Positions 8,604-14,676 of a stretch of DNA of 24,462 bases are shown piece after piece. Numbering within the stretch: position 1 is the stretch's first letter; each line of letters opens with the position of its first letter. The DNA lies in assembly GCA_964345695.1 (NCBI GenBank), contig CAYFSC010000027.1:1-24462 (forward strand), given 5' to 3'. Source of the stretch: CAYFSC01 sp964345695 (GTDB lineage Bacteria; Bacteroidota; Rhodothermia; Rhodothermales; Salinibacteraceae). The translations under genes were made by a program, and so were the position numbers. The notes under the pieces are model-generated. The model was not told the origin of the DNA, made no database searches, and saw only the letters and a list, made by a program, of their open reading frames with translations.

Positions 8604-8679
8604 CCCCATTCCTTGCAGGGAGCATCGAGACCGAGAGCAAGAACCCTCCATGCCCCTGACCCTCACTGGATTCCCCGTG

Positions 8680-8713
8680 CGAGTCGTCCCGACAGGGACT
8701 GCGGCTCGTTTTT
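8680..8713 (+). terminator. Terminator-like hairpin between rpmI and rplT (possible attenuator)
   Basis: CGAGTCGT (8680-8687) pairs with GCGGCTCG (8701-8708, including G-U pairs). CCC (8688-8690) pairs with GGG (8695-8697) around loop GACA, with a three-base bulge. TTTTT follows at 8709-8713. It ends 30 bases before the rplT ATG. A full terminator here would cut L20 off from L35, so conditional read-through (attenuation) is the likely meaning. That part is inference. Confidence 0.65.
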
Positions 8714-8743
8714 CTGCACATCATTCTCCCGACCCATACCACT

Positions 8744-9094
8744 ATGCCACGCGCAACGAACAAACCTGCCACGCGTCGCCGCCGCAAGAAGATTCTGAAC
8801 ATGGCAAAGGGCTACTGGGGGCGCCGTAGCAAGGTCTACAAGGTGGCGAAGCACGCCGTCGAGAAGGGCCTGCAGTACGCGTACCGCGACCGCCGCCAAA
8901 AGAAGCGTCGGTTTCGTCAGCTCTGGATTACGCGCATCAATGCCGCGGCCCGGCAGCACGACGTCAGTTACTCCCAGTTTATGGGCCAGTATCGCAAATC
9001 CGACCTGGACATGAACCGGAAGGTGCTGGCGGACCTCGCCGTCCACGACCCCGACGCGTTCGGGCAGGTGGTCCACCACGTGACCAACGGATGA
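8744..9094 (+). CDS. rplT: 50S ribosomal protein L20
   Basis: This 116-residue protein has the normal L20 length. L20 is essential for early assembly of the large subunit and binds 23S rRNA. The long basic N-terminal extension (MPRATNKPATRRRRKKILN) leads into AKGYWGRRSKVYKVAKHAVEK, then YAYRDRRQKKRRFRQLWI, INAAARQHDVSYSQFM and the globular end (NRKVLADLAVHDPDAF). L20 is known to repress its own operon in E. coli and Bacillus, which makes the structured spacers before rpmI and rplT natural places to look for its target. The gene is followed by 270 bases without a gene before pheS. Confidence 0.97.
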   Translation: MPRATNKPATRRRRKKILNMAKGYWGRRSKVYKVAKHAVEKGLQYAYRDRRQKKRRFRQLWITRINAAARQHDVSYSQFMGQYRKSDLDMNRKVLADLAVHDPDAFGQVVHHVTNG

Positions 9095-9262
9095 CAACGC
9101 TTTGCGCGGCGTTCTGGGTGTGTCCCGTCGTGGCGCGTCCCTTCCCCGTAAATTTGCCGAGGCCGCATTGCGATTGTGAACGAAACATCCCTTGTTGATT
9201 AAAGATGCATCCCTGCAAGGGGCATTCACTGTCGCTGCCCGATGGTCCCGGTGACCCGAGAT

Positions 9263-9296
9263 CCCGCCACTGCTCCTGCAGGTTCGGCGGGGTTTT
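9263..9296 (+). terminator. Terminator-like hairpin in the rplT-pheS spacer
   Basis: CCCGCC (9263-9268) pairs with GGCGGG (9286-9291), and inside it CTGC (9270-9273) pairs with GCAG (9278-9281) around loop TCCT. GTTTT follows (9292-9296). It may end the infC-rpmI-rplT transcript or act as an attenuator of pheST. The remaining 68 bases before pheS show no promoter I can defend. The rest of the spacer (9095-9262) holds one 8-pair hairpin near 9203-9226 and nothing else I recognise. Confidence 0.6.
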
Positions 9297-9364
9297 CTGT
9301 TTGGCCCCGTGCGGCGCCGCAGCCCGGGAAGTATTTTGTCTTTCTCACCCCAACCGCCTGTTCT

Positions 9365-10372
9365 ATGCCGGACCCCATCGACCAGCTTCGCGAGGAAATC
9401 GAGGCCGAAACCATCGAGAGCGAGGAGGAAGCCGAGGCGTTTCGGATCCAGTACCTCGGGCGCAAGCAGGGGGCCATCACGAACCTGTTCGACCGTATCG
9501 GCGACCTGCCTCCCGACGAACGACCGGCGTTCGGCAAGCGCGTGAATGCCCTCAAAACTCGCGCTCAGGAGCGGCTCGACGCGGCCCGGGCGCGCCTCAA
9601 ACGGGAAGAGACAGCCGGTTCTTCGGACATCGACCTGACCCTCCCGGGCCGGCGCGACTTTCGCGGAACGACCCACCCGCTGACGCAGACCCTGGAGGAA
9701 ATTCTTCGCATCCTGCGCCGCCTCGGGTTTGACACCTACGAGGGTCCCGAGATTGAAACCGACTGGCACAACTTCACGGCGCTTAACTTCCCGCCCGACC
9801 ATCCGGCGCGGGACATGCAGGACACATTTTTCGTGAAGGACGCGCCCACCGACGAGCCGCCCGTCCTGCGCACTCATACCTCGCCGGGCCAAATCCGCAT
9901 CATGCAGGAGCAGGCGCCGCCCATTCGCGTGGCCGTGCCGGGCCGCGTCTACCGCAACGAAGCCATCTCGTACAAGTCGTTCTGCCTGTTTCACCAGGTT
10001 GAGTTGCTCTACGTGAACGAGGGCGTCACCATGGCGGAACTGAAGCAGGTGCTGTTTGCCCTGGGGCGTGCCCTGTTCGGCGAGGACGTGGACCTGCGCT
10101 TCCGACCCAGTTACTTCCCGTTTACGGAGCCCAGCGCCGAGGTGGACGTCTGGTGGGACGATCCCGATGACCCGGACGGCGGACAGTGGATGGAAATTCT
10201 GGGGTGCGGAATGGTGCATCCAAACGTCTTCCGGGCCGTCGACATCGACCCCGAGCGGTATACCGGATACGCCGTGGGCATGGGCGTCGAACGCATGACG
10301 ATGCTGCGCTACGACATCGACGACATCCGGCTGTTCTACGAGAACGACGTCCGCTTCCTCGACCAGTTCTGA
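9365..10372 (+). CDS. pheS: Phenylalanine--tRNA ligase alpha subunit
   Basis: A 335-residue protein, close to the 327 residues of E. coli PheS. It is the catalytic subunit of the alpha2-beta2 synthetase that charges tRNA-Phe. An N-terminal coiled-coil arm (about 1-85) binds tRNA. The class II core follows: motif 1 around LGFDTYEGPEIETDWHNF, the LRTHTSPGQIR segment, motif 2 (GRVYRNEAISYKSFCLFHQV), the FRPSYFPFTEPSAEVDV pocket segment, and motif 3 (GYAVGMGVERMTML). The form NEAISYK at motif 2 is typical of Bacteroidota rather than the DATHS form of Proteobacteria. The frame is open from 9242, but the upstream part overlaps the terminator-like hairpin and is not conserved, so ATG 9365 is the start. 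The partner pheT lies 248 bases downstream. Confidence 0.97.
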   Translation: MPDPIDQLREEIEAETIESEEEAEAFRIQYLGRKQGAITNLFDRIGDLPPDERPAFGKRVNALKTRAQERLDAARARLKREETAGSSDIDLTLPGRRDFRGTTHPLTQTLEEILRILRRLGFDTYEGPEIETDWHNFTALNFPPDHPARDMQDTFFVKDAPTDEPPVLRTHTSPGQIRIMQEQAPPIRVAVPGRVYRNEAISYKSFCLFHQVELLYVNEGVTMAELKQVLFALGRALFGEDVDLRFRPSYFPFTEPSAEVDVWWDDPDDPDGGQWMEILGCGMVHPNVFRAVDIDPERYTGYAVGMGVERMTMLRYDIDDIRLFYENDVRFLDQF

Positions 10373-10457
10373 TACCATCTGCCGTGACTCACTGTTCAAA
10401 ATCGTCGCGCCGAGGATCTTCAGAAAACCGCTTGGATGGACGGATCCCTTCGATGTA

Positions 10458-10533
10458 AGGACGACCTGCGGGTCCTCCCTACGTCACCGAGAGACGTCAA
10501 AGATGCACGGTCATCCTTGCCACTTGGTATGAC
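10458..10533 (+). repeat. Cluster of three short inverted repeats in the pheS-pheT spacer
   Basis: Three small hairpins stand in a row: AGGAC/GTCCT (10458-10462 with 10472-10476), ACGTC/GACGT (10481-10485 with 10493-10497) and GGTCAT/ATGAC (10509-10514 with 10529-10533). They fall in the 248-base gap between two genes that usually sit side by side. The content (GTCATCC, GAGGATCTTC nearby) is reminiscent of short interspersed extragenic repeats, but a single copy cannot prove that. Confidence 0.3.
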
Positions 10534-10620
10534 GACCCTGCCCCGACCCGACCGGAGGCGCGACGGAACGGGATCGAGGTCCCCCACGAACCAGACATCA
10601 CCAACCCCCAACATTTCTCT

Positions 10621-13104
10621 ATGGACATCAGTTACCGCTGGCTGCAACAGTATGTGGAGGTCGACGATGGGCCCGAGGCCCTGGCCGAGCGGCTAACACG
10701 CCTGGGGCTCGAAGTGGATGGCCTCGACCGGGTGGGCAGCACGCTGGACGGCGTCGTCGTTGGGGAAGTGCAACGCGTGCGGGAGCATCCCAACGCAGAT
10801 CGGTTGGTGCTCTGTGACGTCGACCTCGGCACGGGTGAGCCGGTTCAGATCGCCTGCGGCGCGCCGAACGTCGCCGCGGGTCAGAAGGCGCCCGTGGCTA
10901 CCGTGGGGACGACCCTACAGCTTCCGGACCGCGACGACCCGGAACAGACCACGGCCGTGACGGTCGAGGCGCGGTCGATCCGCGGCGAACCGTCGAAGGG
11001 GATGATTTGCGCGGAAGACGAGCTGCGCCTCTCCGACGATCACTCCGGCATCATGGTGCTGGAGAACAGCGCCACGGTCGGCCAGCCCTTTCCCGAGTAC
11101 CTCCGGGCGCGGGGCATCCAGCCCGACGATGCAGTGCTCGACATCGACCTCACGCCGAACCGTCCGGATGCCGCCAGCCACCTGGGTGTGGCACGCGACG
11201 TCGCGGCCGATACAGGGGCGGAACTCCAGCGTCCCTCGGTCGACGAACCGGTAGATGGCACGGCCGCGAGCGAACAGATAACCGTCGATCTGCGCGACCC
11301 GTCAGCCTGTCCACGCTACGTCGCGATGCGAGTCCGCGGGGTGGACGTCAACGAGTCGCCCCTGTGGCTGAAGCGCCGTCTGACCGCCATCGGCCTGCGT
11401 CCCCGCAACAACGTCGTGGACGTGACCAACTTTGTGCTCCACGAGTGCGGACAGCCGCTCCATGCGTTCGACCTGGACGCGATTGCGGATCACACCATCG
11501 TCGTGCGGTCCACCGACCGCGAAGAGACGTTCACTACGCTCGACGACGTGGAGCGGACGCTGCCCAAAGGCACCCTCCTCATTTGTGATGCAGAGCGCCC
11601 CGTGGCCGTCGCGGGGGTCATGGGAGGGGCCAATTCGGAGGTGTCGGGCGCGACCACCGACGTGCTCATCGAAAGTGCTTACTTCAATCCCTCCACCATT
11701 CGGCGCACGGCGAAGGCCCTCGGCGTGCAGACCGACTCGTCCTACCGCTTCGAGCGCGGCGTAGACCGGGACGGCCAACGGTGGGCGGCAGCTCGCGCGG
11801 CACAGCTCATCGCCGATCTCGGCGGCGGCACCATCGTGCCCGGATGCGTCGACGCCCACCCTGAACCGATCTCCACCCGCACCGTGACGCTGCGACCGGA
11901 TCGGCTTCGCCAGGTCCTCGGGGCGTCGGTCGAGACGGACTCGGCGCGTCGCATCCTGGAGGCGCTGGGCTTCCAAGTGGACCCCGGCGAAGAAGGGCTG
12001 CACTGCACCGTGCCCACGTGGCGTCCGGACGTTTCCATCGAGGAGGACCTCATCGAAGAGGTCGCTCGGCTGTACGGCTACGACTGCATCCCGGAGCCCG
12101 ACACAGTGACGCTGCCCAACATCACCCCGACGCAGCGCTCCACCGAGGTGCTCCGCCGCAAAACGCGCACCGTCCTGCGCGGACGCGGCCTGCGGGAGAT
12201 CTACACCAACAGCATGCTCCGCCAGGGTGTTGCCGAGCGCTTCCTGCAGGGCGAAGACGCGCCGGGCGTCGTTGAAACGATGAATCCGATCTCTGAGGAG
12301 ATGGCGGCGCTGCGCCCGCGACTGCTACCGGGCATGCTCGACGTGATGCAGTTCAACCACAATCACGGGCAGGAAGTGCTTCGCTTCTTCGAGTTCGGCC
12401 ACGTGTATCGTCGTGCCACCGACGCCGAATCCCCTGTCGTTCCCGGCTTCCACGAGCATGAGTCGCTGATTATGGCGCTGAGCGGCCCGAGTGCGCCGAC
12501 AGGGTGGGACACCGATGCGCGGACCGTCGATCTCTTCGACCTGAAAGGCCTCGTCGAAACTCTGCTGGACGACCTCGACCTCTCCGACGCCACCTTGACC
12601 CCGGCCCCCGGCCCTTCCTCCACGAACGAGCAGGAGCCGCTGACAGTGCACTGCCTGGACGTCCTGCTGGACGAGACGCACCTCGGCACCGCCGCCCAGG
12701 TGCACCGCGATCTGGCCGAGTCGTACGATCTGGAGACGCCCGTCTTCGTCGCCGAATTTAACTGGGAGGTGCTGGCCGACCACGCCGCCGATCGAATGAC
12801 CACCACGGTCGAGGCGGTGAGTCGGTTTCCGGTGGTCGAACGCGACCTGGCTGTGCTCGTACACGAAGACCAGCCCGTTGGTCATCTGCTCGACGCCGTC
12901 CGGGAGGCGGGTTCGCCCCTGCTGAAGGACGCTGCCGTCTTCGATGTGTACGCCGGCGAAGGCATCGAAAAGGGCAACAAGAGCGTGGCCTTTACCCTTC
13001 GATTTGGGACCGACCGCACGCTGACCGATGACGAGGTCGACGAGCAAATCCGCGCCATCGTCTCGGCACTGGAGGAGCAGGCCGACGCGACCCTCCGAGA
13101 GTAA
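10621..13104 (+). CDS. pheT: Phenylalanine--tRNA ligase beta subunit
   Basis: An 827-residue subunit, slightly longer than the 795 of E. coli PheT. It pairs with PheS, binds tRNA-Phe and edits mischarged tyrosine. Order of domains: a short start region (MDISYRWLQQYV), an OB-fold tRNA-binding domain (about 40-155, VGEVQRVREHPNADRLVLC and ACGAPNVAAGQKAPVATVG), the B3/B4 editing domain (about 215-400, with VVDVTNFVLHECGQPLHAFD and AGVMGGANSEVS), the B5 domain (about 405-485), and the synthetase-like B6/B7 core with EEVARLYGYDCIP and FFEFGHVYR. The last domain is the C-terminal FDX-ACB anticodon-binding domain (SRFPVVERDLAVLV to KSVAFTLRF). No frame damage is visible. Confidence 0.97.
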   Translation: MDISYRWLQQYVEVDDGPEALAERLTRLGLEVDGLDRVGSTLDGVVVGEVQRVREHPNADRLVLCDVDLGTGEPVQIACGAPNVAAGQKAPVATVGTTLQLPDRDDPEQTTAVTVEARSIRGEPSKGMICAEDELRLSDDHSGIMVLENSATVGQPFPEYLRARGIQPDDAVLDIDLTPNRPDAASHLGVARDVAADTGAELQRPSVDEPVDGTAASEQITVDLRDPSACPRYVAMRVRGVDVNESPLWLKRRLTAIGLRPRNNVVDVTNFVLHECGQPLHAFDLDAIADHTIVVRSTDREETFTTLDDVERTLPKGTLLICDAERPVAVAGVMGGANSEVSGATTDVLIESAYFNPSTIRRTAKALGVQTDSSYRFERGVDRDGQRWAAARAAQLIADLGGGTIVPGCVDAHPEPISTRTVTLRPDRLRQVLGASVETDSARRILEALGFQVDPGEEGLHCTVPTWRPDVSIEEDLIEEVARLYGYDCIPEPDTVTLPNITPTQRSTEVLRRKTRTVLRGRGLREIYTNSMLRQGVAERFLQGEDAPGVVETMNPISEEMAALRPRLLPGMLDVMQFNHNHGQEVLRFFEFGHVYRRATDAESPVVPGFHEHESLIMALSGPSAPTGWDTDARTVDLFDLKGLVETLLDDLDLSDATLTPAPGPSSTNEQEPLTVHCLDVLLDETHLGTAAQVHRDLAESYDLETPVFVAEFNWEVLADHAADRMTTTVEAVSRFPVVERDLAVLVHEDQPVGHLLDAVREAGSPLLKDAAVFDVYAGEGIEKGNKSVAFTLRFGTDRTLTDDEVDEQIRAIVSALEEQADATLRE

Positions 13105-13124
13105 CAGAGTTTTGGGATCAGGGG

Positions 13125-13153
13125 TTGAGTCCACCGTCTGTATCTCCTATTCT
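13125..13153 (+). promoter_or_regulatory. Candidate sigma-70-type promoter of the coiled-coil/zapA pair
   Basis: TTGAGT (13125-13130) and TATTCT (13148-13153) are separated by exactly 17 bases and lie 113 bases before ATG 13267. Each box matches four of six consensus positions. Position and spacing are right, but the match is modest and Bacteroidota promoters often differ from this consensus. Confidence 0.3.
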
Positions 13154-13266
13154 AAGACCTGCTCCGATGCGGTTCGTATTGATCGAGCCGCCCCGACGTC
13201 CTAGGATCTTTGGCGTCGAACGGTTTGCTCCCAAGTCCGTCCGCCTTCACGGATTGCTCCTCCATC

Positions 13267-13713
13267 ATGGGTGACTCTCTGCCACGATCCTTCCCGCTGC
13301 CGGACTCCTCGCCGGAGCCGGCTTCGAATGCCGCAGAGCCCCGGGAGGTAGGCTCCGAGTCCCGCACGTCAGCCGATGCGCCAGCCCAGACGACGCCGCT
13401 GTCCGACGAGGACCTGGCAGCCTTGCCCGATGCGTATCGCGAGCAGATCGAGCATCTGCATGCGCGGGTAGAACAGGCTGCACGCATCATCCAGATGCTC
13501 CGGCGCAAGAACGATCGTCTGCAGCGCCGCGTCGAAGCACTGGAGCGCCGCCCTGAGGTGCCGGAGGGCCACACCCTTCTCGCCGTGGAGGAGCGACCGG
13601 ATGCCCTCCGGTCTCGCCTGGAGCAGTACCTCGACGCCATCGATCGGTACCTCGAAGGCGACGCCCCTGCGGCCTGGAAGGCCGAGTCGCCAGAAGAAGA
13701 CGGCTCCGCGTAG
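13267..13713 (+). CDS. Small coiled-coil protein upstream of ZapA (hypothetical)
   Basis: I do not recognise a named family for this 148-residue protein. The first 60 residues are rich in Ser, Pro, Glu and Ala and look disordered. Residues about 64-120 are strongly helical with heptad-like spacing (YREQIEHLHARVEQAARIIQ, then MLRRKNDRLQRRVEALERR), as in a coiled coil. The tail is acidic. It is 30 bases upstream of zapA, and the two genes are surely co-transcribed. Small coiled-coil proteins encoded beside zapA often act in division or bind the Z ring, so a ZapB-like role is a fair guess but only a guess. The frame is open from TTG 13210; ATG 13267 is the first ATG. Confidence 0.75.
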   Translation: MGDSLPRSFPLPDSSPEPASNAAEPREVGSESRTSADAPAQTTPLSDEDLAALPDAYREQIEHLHARVEQAARIIQMLRRKNDRLQRRVEALERRPEVPEGHTLLAVEERPDALRSRLEQYLDAIDRYLEGDAPAAWKAESPEEDGSA

Positions 13714-13743
13714 TTGTTCGTACTCGCAACCGCTGATCGGTTC

Positions 13744-14088
13744 ATGCCCGACGCAAACCTCAAACCATTACGGGTGCAAATTCTTGGGCGGGAGTATGGC
13801 CTTCGTGTTCGCGAAGGGGCCGAGGAGGAGACGCGCCGCATTGCCCACTTCGTAGACGACCGGATGCAAAAATTCCGCAAGGCCCACCCCGAGCAAGCGG
13901 AGCTCACCACGGCTGTGATGACGGCGCTGGCCCTCGCGGAAGAGTTGCACGAGACCCGCGATGCACAGGAGGAAGAGGCCCAGGCCGTCAACAACGCCTT
14001 GCAGCACCTGTCTCGTCGGTTGGAAGACGCACTGGACGATGCGCCGGATGCCCGCCCGGCCTCCCCCGAAACGGACGCGAGCGAGTAG
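13744..14088 (+). CDS. zapA: Cell division protein ZapA
   Basis: A 114-residue protein with the ZapA layout. A short beta-rich head comes first (LKPLRVQILGREYGLRVREG, about 6-25), then EEETRRIAHFVDDRMQKFR (26-44). A long helix forms the dimer coiled coil (TTAVMTALALAEELHETRD to LQHLSRRLEDALDD). ZapA binds FtsZ and bundles its filaments at mid-cell. The frame is open from 13714, but the family start corresponds to MPDANLKPLRVQI, so ATG 13744 is chosen. In many bacteria the gene after zapA is the 6S RNA gene, and a large RNA fold follows here as well. Confidence 0.92.
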   Translation: MPDANLKPLRVQILGREYGLRVREGAEEETRRIAHFVDDRMQKFRKAHPEQAELTTAVMTALALAEELHETRDAQEEEAQAVNNALQHLSRRLEDALDDAPDARPASPETDASE

Positions 14089-14220
14089 GTGCGGCCGCAT
14101 CCGAGATCGGGAAGGGGCAAGGCGTCGCCCGCGACTTCGGAGTGGCTTGACGCGCACTTCATGCATTCTGCGGGCAGATTCCTCTTCTGTGTGAAACGCC
14201 CGTCGGGTTCCAGGGTACCG

Positions 14221-14515
14221 CAGTCTCCAGCAAGCCCGTGGCCTCGCGGCTTCTACGGTAAAGAAGAATCTGCACCCTACCAGAAGGGTGCTTACCTCCA
14301 GGACTGGACGGCAGGCCCAGCCCCGACCGACGTCGGGGTCTTCCCTCCCCGCGACGCGGTGAACGGGGGAAGTCAACAGGGACGGCGGAAGGCTCTGGGC
14401 GGCACCCACATTGTCAGAAGAGAGGTTCTTCTCTCCGGGGGTCGCAGGGGAAACCGGCTTGCTGTCCTCCTCGGTGTGGATCGAGCTGCTAGCTCGGTCC
14501 GGCCGGGGTTTTTTT
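14221..14515 (+). ncRNA. Rod-like structured RNA after zapA, candidate 6S RNA
   Basis: The 588 bases between zapA and the ABC-F gene have no credible protein gene but fold into a long rod. AGCAAGCC (14229-14236) pairs with GGCTTGCT (14456-14463). After a 5/7-base internal loop, 14242-14271 pairs with 14423-14448. This gives 25 pairs, with bulges at 14245, 14254-14255 and 14259 and one A-C mismatch. A large bubble follows, holding hairpin GCACCCT/AGGGTGC (14272-14278 with 14285-14291). The inner arm then continues (GCCCAG 14315-14320 with CTGGGC 14395-14400) with hairpins at 14321-14338 and 14340-14372. A strong terminator closes the unit. Rod, central bubble and place after zapA are what is known for 6S RNA, which binds RNA polymerase. 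Ends are approximate. A competing pairing (14174-14186 with 14261-14273) exists, so the fold is not settled. Bases 14089-14220 show nothing else clear. Confidence 0.5.
14469..14515 (+). terminator. Strong intrinsic terminator ending the structured RNA
   Basis: CCTCGG (14469-14474) pairs with CCGGGG (14503-14508), and GGATCGAGCT (14478-14487) pairs with AGCTCGGTCC (14491-14500) around loop GCT. Seven T residues follow (14509-14515). With 16 pairs and a perfect T-run it is the clearest terminator in the window. It ends 161 bases before the ABC-F start codon. Confidence 0.93.
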
Positions 14516-14676
14516 GTGCAAAACATTTTTGCGCGAGACGACGGTGCAACGTTCGGCCCCCGTCGCGGGTTAAACGTCCGTGTCCATTGCCTGAATCGAG
14601 CCCCTCGTGATCGTCGTGCCCACTTCCGGAGCTGGGGATGGGACGACCGTTCGTCGATCGACCCGATGTTCACCGC

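Noticed and set aside
9297..9364. Bacteroidota promoter before pheS (TTTG at 9300, TATTTTG at 9332)
   Set aside because: The spacing of 28 bases is too long and the downstream box lacks a base of the consensus.
8663..10399. 578-codon minus-strand open frame across rplT and pheS
   Set aside because: It overlaps two certain genes and a spacer, with no domain signature. GC-rich codon bias leaves such frames open.
14089..14515. RNase P RNA or tmRNA in the gap after zapA
   Set aside because: The conserved GAGGAAAGTCC and ACAGAG-type segments of RNase P RNA are absent on both strands. No tRNA-Ala-like end or tag-peptide frame of tmRNA is visible.
14089..14610. 173-codon plus-strand frame (GTG start) in the gap after zapA
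   Set aside because: It runs straight through a strong terminator and the paired RNA arms, and the product resembles no protein family. RNA structure explains the region better.
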